From the NCBI RefSeq assembly GCF_000300515.1, contig NZ_AMSI01000017.1:44442-108441 (forward strand): DNA of 64,000 bases. The letters run 5' to 3'. A model generated the notes under the pieces. It searched no databases. It was not told the DNA's origin and worked only from the letters and a program-made list of their open reading frames with translations. Of this stretch, positions 19,311 to 28,496 are shown one piece after another. The DNA comes from Nitratireductor indicus C115 (GTDB lineage: Bacteria; Pseudomonadota; Alphaproteobacteria; Rhizobiales; Rhizobiaceae). A program made the position numbers and the translations under genes. Numbering within the stretch: the stretch's first letter is position 1; every line of letters begins with the position of its first letter.

Positions 19311-19949
19311 ATGATTCATCGGATAGCCGCCTATCGCAGACGGCCGGCAGCCATTCTTGCAGCGGCGTTTCTCGGTTTTGCGGCCGCGCTCACGCCATCC
19401 ATGGCAGCGGCACCGGAAAGCGCTGAGCGCATTGCTTCGCATTTTTCGAGCGTGCGCACCATGATGGGCGAGTTCGTGCAGTTCGGTCCACGCGGAGAGC
19501 AGACGGGTGGCAAGTTCTACATCCAGAGGCCTGGCAGGATTCGCTTCGATTATGAGGAGCCATCCGGCTTCCGGGTGACATCCGATGGCGATTCGGTCGT
19601 GCTGTTCAACAAGAAGCTCAACACTGCCGATCTTTACCCGCTGTCGAAAACACCGCTGAAGCTTCTGCTCGACGAGCGAATCGATCTTTCGGGCAACAAG
19701 GTGCAGACGGTGAAGGAGGACAGCGACCTCACCACGGTCAAGCTGGTCGACAAGTCCGTGTTCGGAAATGCGACCATCACGATGATGTTCGATTCCAAGA
19801 CCTATGAACTGCGTCAGTGGACCATCACGGACGCGCAAGGCAAGGACACGACGGTGATGATCTTCAACGTCAAGCAGGGCGTGACCTTCGATCCGAGCGT
19901 GTTCAAGATCGATTACCGCCGCGTCGAGGAGATCAACCGCAGAAAATAG
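19311..19949 (+). CDS. lolA: Outer-membrane lipoprotein carrier LolA family protein
   Basis: 212 residues with a signal peptide (to PSMAAA). LolA ferries lipoproteins across the periplasm. Matching features are ERIASHFSSVRTMMGEFVQFG, GKFYIQRPGRIRFDYEEPSG, and DLTTVKLVDKSVFGNATITMMFD, the beta-sheet core of the LolA fold, and the C-terminal GVTFDPSVFKIDY. The gene directly downstream of ftsK is the standard place for lolA in proteobacteria. The start is uncertain: 19311 has GGAG ten bases upstream, but an ATG at 19293 with GAGGGG three bases before it is also possible. Confidence 0.9.
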   Translation: MIHRIAAYRRRPAAILAAAFLGFAAALTPSMAAAPESAERIASHFSSVRTMMGEFVQFGPRGEQTGGKFYIQRPGRIRFDYEEPSGFRVTSDGDSVVLFNKKLNTADLYPLSKTPLKLLLDERIDLSGNKVQTVKEDSDLTTVKLVDKSVFGNATITMMFDSKTYELRQWTITDAQGKDTTVMIFNVKQGVTFDPSVFKIDYRRVEEINRRK

Positions 19950-19980
19950 CGGTTTGCGCATATCCTACGCTTTCAGATGG

Positions 19981-20009
19981 CGCCGGGCTGTGGACAGCCC
20001 GGCGTTTTC
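19981..20009 (+). terminator. Terminator after lolA
   Basis: A perfect 10-bp stem CGCCGGGCTG (19981-19990) with CAGCCCGGCG (19995-20004), a TGGA loop and TTTTC after it. Confidence 0.88.
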
Positions 20010-20089
20010 GTCTCAGCCGGGCCGCCGTGCTTGTGTTCAAGGCGGGGAGAGGGCAGTTTTGCTTCCCGATCAGGAGCCCGGTCCGTCTC

Positions 20090-20896
20090 ATGCCCTTCAC
20101 AATCGCCACCTGGAACATCAATTCCGTCCGGCTGCGCATGCCTCTCGTGCAGCTGTTCCTGGAGCGGCACCAGCCCGATGTGCTGTGCCTGCAGGAAACC
20201 AAATGCCAGGACGACCAGTTTCCCTCCGCAGCCTTCCGCAAGCTTGGCTATGAACATATGGCGATCCATGGCCAGAAGGGCTATCACGGTGTGGCTACCG
20301 TTTCACGCCGTCCGCTTGAACTCGTCGAAAAGCGTGAATTCTGCCGCATGGGCGATAGCCGGCATGTCTCGGTTGCTGTGGACGCGGGAGTGCGCAAGGT
20401 GCTTCTGCACAATTTCTACGTTCCTGCTGGCGGCGACGAGCCGGATCCCGAGATCAACCCCAAGTTCCGTCACAAGCTCGACTTTCTGGCCGAAATGCAT
20501 TCAGTGCAGGCCGAAGAGGACGATACGATGGGAAGCGTCCTTGTCGGCGACCTGAACATTGCTCCGCTCGAGACGGATGTCTGGTCGCACAAACAACTCC
20601 TCAAGGTCGTCAGCCATACCCCCGTCGAGACGGAGGGGCTGGAGCGCCTGCGCCAGGAGGGCGGCTGGGTGGATCTGATGCGGCAGATCATCCCGCCGGA
20701 GGAAAAGATTTTCACCTGGTGGAGCTATCGGGCGCGCGACTGGGATGTCTCCGATCGCGGACGCCGGCTCGACCATATCTGGTCGTCGCCCAACCTGTCG
20801 CCGGCGCTCAGGAGCATCGAGGTGCTGCGCGAGGCGCGTGGCTGGGAGCGCCCGTCCGACCATGTACCGGTGATTGCCGGCTTCGATTTCGGATAG
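20090..20896 (+). CDS. xthA: Exodeoxyribonuclease III
   Basis: 268 residues. ExoIII is an AP endonuclease and 3' phosphatase/exonuclease of base-excision repair. Motifs: ATWNINSVRLRM, DVLCLQETKCQD with the metal-binding glutamate, NFYVPAGGDEPD, the catalytic VLVGDLNIAP, and the C-terminal RRLDHIW and SDHVPVI with the active-site Asp-His. Length and order of motifs are complete. It stands alone after the lolA terminator and convergent with the cyclic-nucleotide-binding gene. Confidence 0.97.
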   Translation: MPFTIATWNINSVRLRMPLVQLFLERHQPDVLCLQETKCQDDQFPSAAFRKLGYEHMAIHGQKGYHGVATVSRRPLELVEKREFCRMGDSRHVSVAVDAGVRKVLLHNFYVPAGGDEPDPEINPKFRHKLDFLAEMHSVQAEEDDTMGSVLVGDLNIAPLETDVWSHKQLLKVVSHTPVETEGLERLRQEGGWVDLMRQIIPPEEKIFTWWSYRARDWDVSDRGRRLDHIWSSPNLSPALRSIEVLREARGWERPSDHVPVIAGFDFG

Positions 20897-20937
20897 AGTT
20901 GTGGCGGCGCCAAGCCAAAAAATGCTCCGGCGAGGCC

Positions 20938-21393
20938 CTATCTGATCAGCCGCGAAGCCGTTGCTTCCATGCGAGCGATCATCGCCTGAAGGTTCTTCGA
21001 AATACGCCGGTGCAACAGCACTGCCGTTTCGGGGAATTCTTCGAGAATGCGATGGAAGGTGGAGCGGCTCAGGCGCACGAGACGGGTTTCGCTTTCGGTC
21101 ATCGCACTGGTGAGGCGGCGCCCCTCCGTGATGAGGGCGAGTTCGCCAAGGATTTCGCCCGGTCCGAGCTTGTCGACGACCTGCCGTCGCTCTTCCTGTT
21201 CGCTGAACAGGACCACGCTGCCCGAAGCGATGATGAAGGCACAATCGGCAGGAGCCCCTTCCGCATAGATATCGCGTCCGGCTCCGAGTGTCATGCTCTC
21301 GGCGCCGAAGGCTATCAGGCGCAACTGCTCCCGCGTGAACCCTTCAAAAAGACCCACGCCGGACAGAACGCGTATGTCATCGTCCAGCGCCAT
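20938..21393 (-). CDS. Cyclic nucleotide-binding domain protein
   Basis: 151 residues, made of one CAP-type effector domain with no DNA-binding domain. The core shows GVGLFEGFTREQLRLIAFGAE, GRDIYAEGAPADCAFIIASG, and the phosphate-binding cassette-like LGPGEILGELALITEGRRLTSAMTE, where the conserved G-E-L and later R/T contact the cyclic nucleotide. It is followed by a short helical tail. Its partner is unknown; it lies 54 bases downstream of the CenR-like regulator gene on the same strand and may be co-expressed with it. Confidence 0.88.
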   Translation of the reverse strand: MALDDDIRVLSGVGLFEGFTREQLRLIAFGAESMTLGAGRDIYAEGAPADCAFIIASGSVVLFSEQEERRQVVDKLGPGEILGELALITEGRRLTSAMTESETRLVRLSRSTFHRILEEFPETAVLLHRRISKNLQAMIARMEATASRLIR

Positions 21394-21447
21394 TTGCGTC
21401 GTCCCCGACCCGTTCCCTCACATCCCTGCGCGCCGTCATGGCGCCCC

Positions 21448-22131
21448 TCAGGGAACGAGCTTGTAACCACCGCTTTCTGTCACAAGAATTTCAGCTTTGG
21501 AAGGATCGCGTTCGATCTTTTGCCGGAGGCGGTAGACATGCGTCTCGAGCGTGTGGGTGGTGACGCCCGAATTATACCCCCAGACCTCCTCCAGGAGCAC
21601 GTCGCGGGTGACGACCTTCTGCTCGGCGCGATAGAGGTATTTGATGATGGCCGCTTCCTTTTCCGTCAGGCGAATCTTGCCGCCGCGCTCGTCGATCAGA
21701 AGTTTCTGGGACGGCTTGAACGTGTAGGGGCCGACGCTGAAGGTAGCGTCCTCGCTCTGTTCGTGCTGACGCAGCTGGGCGCGGATGCGGGCCAGGAGAA
21801 CGGCAAAGCGGAACGGCTTCGTGACGTAATCGTTGGCGCCCGCTTCCAGCCCAAGGATCGTGTCCGAATCAGTGTCCTGCGCGGTCAGCATGATGATCGG
21901 TGCCCGATAGCCGCCCTTGCGCAGGAGTTTCACCGCCTCGCGCCCATCCATGTCCGGCAAGCCGACATCCATGATGAGTATGTCGACGATCGCGTTGCGC
22001 GCCGTCTGGATACCCTTGGTTGCAGTGGCTTCCTGCAGGATGTCGAATTCCTCGTACAGCGCAAGCTGCTCCACAAGCGTGGCGCGGAGGTCTTCGTCAT
22101 CATCGACGATGAGAATGGTGCGTGACGTCAT
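21448..22131 (-). CDS. cenR: OmpR-family response regulator, CenR-like
   Basis: 227 residues. Receiver domain with the acidic pair DDDED, phospho-aspartate in DILIMDVGLPDMDG (about residue 54), the switch threonine in IIMLTAQDTDSD and the lysine in NDYVTKPF, then a winged-helix domain (FSVGPYTFKPSQKLL to ESGGYKLVP). The central GLEAGANDYVTKPFRFAVLL and the wing region match CenR, the alphaproteobacterial regulator of envelope growth. The cognate kinase is not next to it. The L,D-transpeptidase gene just upstream, divergent, fits an envelope regulon, though that is inference. Confidence 0.8.
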   Translation of the reverse strand: MTSRTILIVDDDEDLRATLVEQLALYEEFDILQEATATKGIQTARNAIVDILIMDVGLPDMDGREAVKLLRKGGYRAPIIMLTAQDTDSDTILGLEAGANDYVTKPFRFAVLLARIRAQLRQHEQSEDATFSVGPYTFKPSQKLLIDERGGKIRLTEKEAAIIKYLYRAEQKVVTRDVLLEEVWGYNSGVTTHTLETHVYRLRQKIERDPSKAEILVTESGGYKLVP

Positions 22132-22286
22132 GCTTCAGTCCACTATCCAGGAACTCGGAGTTCGTTCGAATGGAAATGCCGGATTGACCATTCCAGCTTT
22201 ATGCGGAACGTGACAGTGCGAAAAGACCATGGCGAACATTTGTTCCACAGGGCAACAGATAAGCCAAGAGGCGGGGATTTCGAGAC

Positions 22287-22835
22287 ATGAGTGAAAAAGC
22301 CGGCAAAATAATCGGGCTGATCGAGGTGCGGCGCAGGCCCGGGCGGCCGAGCCAGGGGCTCGTCAATGCCGGCGGGCTCGTGTTTCGTTGCGCCCTGGGG
22401 CGGGGTGGGACGACGATGCTGAAGCGCGAGGGGGATGGGGCCACGCCCGTCTGCGAGATGCGTCTGCTCTACGGGTATTTCCGTGGAGACCGGGCCCCTT
22501 GCGGCCCTCCGCCGTCACGGTTTGCCATCCGTGCCATTGCTTCTTCGGATGGTTGGTGCGACGCGCCGGGGGACCGGAACTACAACCGACCGGTGAAGCT
22601 GCCTTATCCGGCAAGCTGCGAGGAGATGCGCCGTCAGGACAGGCTTTATGACATATGCATGGTCAGCGACTGGAACATGAGGCCCGCCATTCGGGGGCGT
22701 GGAAGCGCCATTTTTTTCCACATCGCAAAACCCGGTTTTCCACCGACAGCGGGCTGTATCGCCATCGAACCGCGCGCCATGGCCCGTCTCCTGCCGCTGA
22801 TCGGGCCGCAGACCCGAATCAGGGTGTATCGCTGA
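22287..22835 (+). CDS. L,D-transpeptidase (YkuD domain)
   Basis: 182 residues. The family forms 3-3 peptidoglycan cross-links or ties outer-membrane proteins to peptidoglycan. The catalytic signature is complete: SAIFFHIAKPGFPPTAGCIA with the nucleophilic cysteine and its histidine. There is no clear signal peptide in this reading, so export or a start further upstream is unresolved. It belongs to the short-form YkuD proteins of alphaproteobacteria. It is divergent from the cenR-like gene, 155 bases away. Confidence 0.88.
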   Translation: MSEKAGKIIGLIEVRRRPGRPSQGLVNAGGLVFRCALGRGGTTMLKREGDGATPVCEMRLLYGYFRGDRAPCGPPPSRFAIRAIASSDGWCDAPGDRNYNRPVKLPYPASCEEMRRQDRLYDICMVSDWNMRPAIRGRGSAIFFHIAKPGFPPTAGCIAIEPRAMARLLPLIGPQTRIRVYR

Positions 22836-22853
22836 AGCTGCCTTCGCCGGACC

Positions 22854-23420
22854 TCAACGCGCCATGGCGTGATACTCGTGGTTCGGATGCATGTCGACGG
22901 CGGCGGCGAGACGGTTCGACATGTTGAAGAAAGCGGCGACCGCCGCGATGTCCCAGATGTCGCGCTCGGAAAAACCGGCATCGCGCAGTGCCTGGCGGTC
23001 TGCCTCCTCGATCCTGGCCGGTGTCTCGGTCAGCTTTACCGCAAAGTCGAGCATGGCCTTCTGGCGCGGATCGAGCCTTGCCGCGCGATAGTTCATCACC
23101 ATCAGCTCACCCAGTTCCGGGTCGCCGGAAAGCTGGCGCACGGCCGCCCCATGCGCGGCGAGACAATAGAAACAGTGGTTCACGCTTGACACCGCAACGG
23201 CGATCATCTCGCGTTCGAGCTTGGTGAGACCCGAATCCGCGAGCATCAGGTCATTGTACATTGCGGTGAAGGCGTTGAGCTTATTCTCGTCGAATGCATA
23301 GGCCAGAAGCACATTCGGGACGAGACCGAGTTTTTCGCGACATTTGTCGAAATAGGCCTCGGTTTTCTCGCTGAGACCCTCCAAAGGGGGCAAATGAAGC
23401 GCTGTGACGGGCTTTGACAT
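22854..23420 (-). CDS. AhpD/carboxymuconolactone-decarboxylase-like peroxidase-related protein
   Basis: 188 residues. The CXXC redox pair in VSSVNHCFYCLAAHGAAVR together with the downstream histidine matches the AhpD-like core, and the length and LTKLEREMIAVAVS segment match the uncharacterized peroxidase-related enzymes. The likely role is thiol-dependent peroxide removal in the cytoplasm; substrate is unknown. It is convergent with the L,D-transpeptidase gene (18-base gap) and divergent from the glutamate dehydrogenase gene. Confidence 0.88.
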   Translation of the reverse strand: MSKPVTALHLPPLEGLSEKTEAYFDKCREKLGLVPNVLLAYAFDENKLNAFTAMYNDLMLADSGLTKLEREMIAVAVSSVNHCFYCLAAHGAAVRQLSGDPELGELMVMNYRAARLDPRQKAMLDFAVKLTETPARIEEADRQALRDAGFSERDIWDIAAVAAFFNMSNRLAAAVDMHPNHEYHAMAR

Positions 23421-23544
23421 GGCTTGGATACCCTTTCGAGAGGAATAACGGTGTATTCAGCCTGCACGGAGCAATGACGGGTCGTCAAATTGCTTTCGTC
23501 TGCATACGATAGTCATGGCCGGTCAACCAACAGGGATTTTTCGA

Positions 23545-26500
23545 ATGGTCGCCAAGGCAAAAACCTCCAAAACCTCTGGAAAAAGCGGGACCAAGGGCAA
23601 GGTCGGAGGTGCCGAATGCCTGTATCAACTCATTTTGTCGCGTGCACCGTCGGAGGACCTGAAGTCCTACGATGACGCGGCGCTTCTCAAAACGGCGGAG
23701 GTGGCCGCCCGGACGGTGGCTGCACATCTGCCGGGCGAAAGCGTGTTGCGGGTGGACAACGATACCGGCATCGAGCGGCTCGGCCGTCCGGTAACGGTTG
23801 TCACCGTTGTCAACGACAACATGCCGTTTCTTTTCGATTCCGTGATGGGAGAGCTCAGCGACAGTGCCGGCGAACCGAGCCTGGTGCTGCATCCGGTTCT
23901 CTTCGTCAAACATGAAAAGAAGGGGGCAGCCGAGATCGTCGGAGACGCCTCTTCAGCAAAGCCGTCGGGCGATGTCGACAAGGTCAGCCTCATCCATGTG
24001 CATCTGCCGCGCATGTCCGACGACGAATGCAAGGCGCTGGAGAAGCGGCTTGGCAAGGTGCTGAAGCAGGTGCGCGCGACGGTGGCCGACTGGAAGCCCA
24101 TGCTGGCGCGTCTCGACCAGGAAATCACGGAGCTGCGCTATGCGCCGGTGCCCCTGGAACAGGACGCCGTGGCCGAGGCCATCGCTTTCCTCGAATGGTT
24201 GCGCGACGACAATTTCACCTTCCTGGGCATGCGGGAATTCCGCTACACGGGCGGTGAAGAGAACGGAACCCTGGAGCGCGCGGACAAGAAGGGGCTTGGG
24301 ATTCTGGCAGACCCCGACGTGCTGGTGCTCAGGCGCGGCACGGAAGCGGTGTCGACGACGCCTGAAATTCGTGCATTCCTGCACGGTCCAGACCCCCTGA
24401 TCGTGACGAAGGCCAATGCCAAGTCGGTGGTGCATCGTCGCGCCTATCTCGATTACATTGGCGTCAAGACCTTCGATGAGAAGGGCAAGCTTACGGGCGA
24501 ATTGCGCATCGTCGGGCTCTTCACGTCTTCGGCCTACACGCATTCGGTGATGAAGATTCCCTATCTTCGCTCCAAGGCAATGGCGGTTCTCGCCAAGTCG
24601 GGCTTTGCGCCGACGGATCATTCCGGCAAGGCGTTGACGAATGTGCTGGAATCCTATCCGCGCGACGAGGTTTTCCAGATCGGCGTTCCGATCCTGCGCA
24701 AGCATGCGGAGGCGATCCTGGCGCTTGGCGAGCGGCCGCGCGTGCGCGCGCTCTACCGGGTTGACCAATTCGACCGTTTCGTCTCGGTGATCGTCTTCGT
24801 TCCGCGCGACCGCTACGATTCGGCGGCGCGCGTGGCAATCGGCAACTATCTGAAGACCGTGTTCCAGGGGCGCCTGTCCGCCTTTTATCCGGCTTTTCCG
24901 GAAGGATCGCTGGCGCGTGTCCATTTCATCATCGGCCGGTCGGGCGGCAAGACGCCACGCGTCGAGCCGGATGTCCTGGAAGAGGGTATCCGCAAGATCG
25001 TTCGCACCTGGGACGACGCATTGCAGGAAGCGGCGGAGGAAACCGGGGCGGATCCGCGTTTTGCCCGCATCGCCGCAGCCTTTCCCGAAAGCTACCGGAA
25101 TGGCTTCTCCGCCGAGACGGCGCTGGTGGATGCCGAGCGCATGGCCGTGCTTTCGCCTGAAAACACGATTGCCATCGACTTCCATCGTCATGAAGACCAG
25201 GCCGACAATCAGGCCGCGCTCAAGATTTATCATTACGGCACGCCCGTGCCGCTGACCGAGCGTGTTCCGCTGTTGGAAAACATGGGCTTCCGGGTCATCA
25301 GCGAGCGCACCTTCGAGGTGGGCGAGGACGATGACGCGGCTGCGCAGGTCTTCATCCACGACATGGAACTGGAGAATGCCTTCGAAGGGTCGATCGACCT
25401 TGCCGATGGCGGTGCATTGTTCGAGGAGATGTTCCTTGCCGTGTGGCGGAACGAACACGACAATGACCGCCTCAATGCGCTGGCCCAGACTGCGCGGCTC
25501 AGGGCGAGCGAGATCGCCATTCTGCGCGCCTACAGCCGTTATCTGCAGCAGGCTGGCATTCCGCAGAGCCAGGATTTCATCGCGGCGACGCTGAACCGCT
25601 ATCCGCATATCGCGCAGAAGCTGTTCTCGCTGTTTGTGACGCGTTTCGATCCGGCCACCGCCAACGGTAAAAAGGCGGGTGAACAAGCGCATGCCATCGA
25701 AACGGCGATCGAGGACGATCTGGACAAGGTGCCCAATCTCGATGACGACACGATTGTCCGGCGCTTCCTGAACCTGATCCACTCCACCTTGCGCACCAAC
25801 CATTATGCGCCGCGTGAGGAGGGGGGCGCTCGCTCGCTGGCTCTGAAGCTGGATTCGCGCTCGATCACGGGGCTGCCGCAGCCGCGTCCATGGCGGGAAA
25901 TCTTCGTCTACGGTCAGGAGGTCGAGGGGGTTCATCTGCGCTTCGGCCCGGTGGCGCGTGGCGGCCTGCGCTGGTCCGACCGGGCGCAGGACTATCGCAC
26001 GGAGGTGCTCGGCCTGGTGAAGGCGCAGCAGGTGAAGAATGCCGTCATCGTGCCGGTCGGTGCGAAAGGCGGCTTCTATCCGCGCCAGCTGCCGGCCGGT
26101 GGAAACCGGCAGGAGATTTTCGAGGCGGGGCGTTCGGCCTATATCAACTTCGTCTCAAGCCTTCTGTCGCTTACCGACAATCTGGACGGGGACAAGGTTG
26201 TGCCGCCTCAGGGTGTCGTGCGCCACGACAAGAACGATCCCTATTTCGTGGTGGCGGCGGACAAGGGCACGGCGACCTTCTCCGATACGGCCAACGCGAT
26301 CAGCCAGGCACATGGTTTCTGGCTCGACGATGCTTTCGCTTCGGGCGGCTCGGCGGGCTATGACCACAAGAAGATGGGCATCACGGCGCGCGGCGCCTGG
26401 GAAGCGGTGAAGCGGCATTTCCGCGAGATGAACCGTGATATCCAGACGGAGCCCTTCACGGCGGTTGGCGTGGGCGACATGTCGGGCGATGTCTTTGGCA

Positions 26501-28341
26501 ATGGCATGCTCCTTTCGACCTGCACCAAACTCGTGGCGGCGTTCGATCATCGGGATATCTTCATCGATCCCGAACCCGATCCCGCCATTGCCTATGCGGA
26601 GCGCAAACGGCTGTTCGACCTGCCGCGCTCAAGCTGGCAGGATTACGATCAGTCGAAACTCTCCAAGGGCGGCATCATCGCCTCACGTTCGCAGAAATCG
26701 ATCACGCTCAGCAAGGCGGCGGCAGAGGCTATCGGCCTCGACAAGACCACAGCCTCGCCGACGGAGATCATGATGGCGATCCTCAAGGCCCAGGTCGATC
26801 TTCTGTGGTTCGGCGGCATCGGCACCTATGTGCGGGGCAGTGCCGAATCCAACCAGGATGCCGGCGACCGCGCCAACGATCCGATCCGCGTGACCGCGCG
26901 CGAGGTGGGGGCGAAGGTCATCGGCGAGGGTGCCAATCTCGGCATGACGCAACGCGCGCGCATCGAGTTCGGCCTGAAGGGCGGTCACTGCAACTCCGAT
27001 GCCATCGACAATTCCGGCGGCGTGAACTCCTCCGACGTGGAGGTGAACATCAAGATCGCGCTGGCGGCGGCGATGCGTGGCGGCGGGCTGCAACGGCCTG
27101 CGCGCAACAAGCTGCTCGCCGAGATGACGGAGGAAGTGGCCGGGCTGGTGCTTGCCAACAACTACCAGCAGACGCTCGCCATCTCGCAGGTGGAACGCCG
27201 CGGCCTGACGGAGTTGCCGCATCAGGCACGCATGATGACGCTGTTCGAGCAGCGCGGCCTTCTCGACCGGGCGGTGGAATATCTGCCGGGGCCGCAGGAA
27301 CTCGCTGAGCGCGAAAGCCGGGGCGAAGCTCTGACGCGCGCGGAGATCGGCGTGTTGCTCGCCTATGCGAAAATCGTCCTGTTCGACGAGATCGTCGCGA
27401 GCCGGGTGCCGGACGAGCCGCATCTGACATCCGATCTTCTGGGGTATTTCCCGGACAAGATGTCGGGGAAATATGGGGCCGAAATCCGCGAACACCGGCT
27501 GCGCCGCGAGATCGTTGCGACGGAGCTTGCCAACAATATCATCAATCGGGGTGGTCCGAGCTTCGTCACGAGGTTGCAGGATCTCACCGGTCGCCCATCG
27601 GCGGATATCGTGGCGGCCTATACCGTCGTTCGCGAGGGCTTCGAGCTGCCGGCGCTCTATGCGGCAATCGATGCGCTCGACAACAAGATCGACGGTTCGG
27701 CTCAGCTTGAGCTCTACCAGATCCTGTGGCGGCTCATCTATTCGGCGACGGCCTGGCAGCTCAAGAACGAGACCGCACATGCTCCGCTCGGCGAACGGGT
27801 GGAGCGGTTGCGCGCTGCGCGCGCCGCGCTGGAGCCGAAGATGATGTCGATGCTTCCCGCCGTGATCCGAGAACATGTCTCGACGCGGAAGGGACAGCTC
27901 GTCAGCTCCGGGGCGCCAGAAGCGCTGGCGGGCAAGCTCGCCTTCCTGGAGGTCACCGAAATGGTGCCGGATATCGCGCTGGTGGCCGATCGGGCAGGCG
28001 CGGATCTGCCCAAGGCGGCCAAGGCGTTCTTCGGCATCATGGAGGCGTTCAGGATCGGGCGCATCGAGGAGGCGGCGAGCGCTCTCGTTCCGACCGACTA
28101 TTATGACGGTCTGGCGCTGTTCCGCTCCATGGACATGATCAATGCCGCGCGACGGGGAATGGCGCTGGCTGCGCTGTCAGAACATGGCAAGGCCGACGAT
28201 CCGGCTTCCGCCTGGGTGGATGCGGGGGGCGAGCATGTGATGCGCGTGCGCGACAGGCTCCAGTCTCTGGTGGAAGGCGGTGAAATCACCGTTTCCCGCC
28301 TGACGGTCGCCTCCGGCCTGATGAGCGACCTGAGCCTCTGA
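23545..28341 (+). CDS. gdhB: NAD-specific glutamate dehydrogenase, large (~180 kDa) type
   Basis: 1598 residues, the normal size for the giant bacterial NAD-GDH that converts glutamate to 2-oxoglutarate and ammonia. The first half (to about 690) holds the ACT-like regulatory region. The catalytic core follows: LRFGPVARGGLRWSDRAQDY, LVKAQQVKNAVIVPVGAKGG with the catalytic lysine, DGDKVVPPQGVVRHD, and TAVGVGDMSGDVFGNGML in the dinucleotide fold. The C-terminal helical region is complete. The start at 23545 is favoured by AGGGA upstream; an ATG at 23515 without a visible site would add ten residues. A hairpin follows. The symbol varies among species. Confidence 0.95.
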   Translation: MVAKAKTSKTSGKSGTKGKVGGAECLYQLILSRAPSEDLKSYDDAALLKTAEVAARTVAAHLPGESVLRVDNDTGIERLGRPVTVVTVVNDNMPFLFDSVMGELSDSAGEPSLVLHPVLFVKHEKKGAAEIVGDASSAKPSGDVDKVSLIHVHLPRMSDDECKALEKRLGKVLKQVRATVADWKPMLARLDQEITELRYAPVPLEQDAVAEAIAFLEWLRDDNFTFLGMREFRYTGGEENGTLERADKKGLGILADPDVLVLRRGTEAVSTTPEIRAFLHGPDPLIVTKANAKSVVHRRAYLDYIGVKTFDEKGKLTGELRIVGLFTSSAYTHSVMKIPYLRSKAMAVLAKSGFAPTDHSGKALTNVLESYPRDEVFQIGVPILRKHAEAILALGERPRVRALYRVDQFDRFVSVIVFVPRDRYDSAARVAIGNYLKTVFQGRLSAFYPAFPEGSLARVHFIIGRSGGKTPRVEPDVLEEGIRKIVRTWDDALQEAAEETGADPRFARIAAAFPESYRNGFSAETALVDAERMAVLSPENTIAIDFHRHEDQADNQAALKIYHYGTPVPLTERVPLLENMGFRVISERTFEVGEDDDAAAQVFIHDMELENAFEGSIDLADGGALFEEMFLAVWRNEHDNDRLNALAQTARLRASEIAILRAYSRYLQQAGIPQSQDFIAATLNRYPHIAQKLFSLFVTRFDPATANGKKAGEQAHAIETAIEDDLDKVPNLDDDTIVRRFLNLIHSTLRTNHYAPREEGGARSLALKLDSRSITGLPQPRPWREIFVYGQEVEGVHLRFGPVARGGLRWSDRAQDYRTEVLGLVKAQQVKNAVIVPVGAKGGFYPRQLPAGGNRQEIFEAGRSAYINFVSSLLSLTDNLDGDKVVPPQGVVRHDKNDPYFVVAADKGTATFSDTANAISQAHGFWLDDAFASGGSAGYDHKKMGITARGAWEAVKRHFREMNRDIQTEPFTAVGVGDMSGDVFGNGMLLSTCTKLVAAFDHRDIFIDPEPDPAIAYAERKRLFDLPRSSWQDYDQSKLSKGGIIASRSQKSITLSKAAAEAIGLDKTTASPTEIMMAILKAQVDLLWFGGIGTYVRGSAESNQDAGDRANDPIRVTAREVGAKVIGEGANLGMTQRARIEFGLKGGHCNSDAIDNSGGVNSSDVEVNIKIALAAAMRGGGLQRPARNKLLAEMTEEVAGLVLANNYQQTLAISQVERRGLTELPHQARMMTLFEQRGLLDRAVEYLPGPQELAERESRGEALTRAEIGVLLAYAKIVLFDEIVASRVPDEPHLTSDLLGYFPDKMSGKYGAEIREHRLRREIVATELANNIINRGGPSFVTRLQDLTGRPSADIVAAYTVVREGFELPALYAAIDALDNKIDGSAQLELYQILWRLIYSATAWQLKNETAHAPLGERVERLRAARAALEPKMMSMLPAVIREHVSTRKGQLVSSGAPEALAGKLAFLEVTEMVPDIALVADRAGADLPKAAKAFFGIMEAFRIGRIEEAASALVPTDYYDGLALFRSMDMINAARRGMALAALSEHGKADDPASAWVDAGGEHVMRVRDRLQSLVEGGEITVSRLTVASGLMSDLSL

Positions 28342-28356
28342 GGGACGAACTGACAC

Positions 28357-28383
28357 CCACCGCCCCGCGTGACGGGGCGGTGG
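28357..28383 (+). terminator. Hairpin after the glutamate dehydrogenase gene
   Basis: CCACCGCCCCG (28357-28367) pairs perfectly with CGGGGCGGTGG (28373-28383) across a 5-base loop, 16 bases after the stop. The U-tract is weak (CGGTTCCC), so it may be a transcript stabiliser or a less efficient terminator. Confidence 0.55.
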
Positions 28384-28496
28384 CGGTTCCCTCAGCTTCC
28401 GTGGAATAATTCGCTGGCGAATTGCCGGCGTGTCGCCGCCGCCTTTCCTGAGCGGAAGAGGGCAGTTGCGCCCGATGGAGTGTGAAGGAACGCAAG

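Noticed and set aside
23953-27876. Long antisense ORFs across the glutamate dehydrogenase gene
   Set aside because: The 1598-residue enzyme on the plus strand is complete with catalytic motifs; the antisense frames have shadow-type composition.
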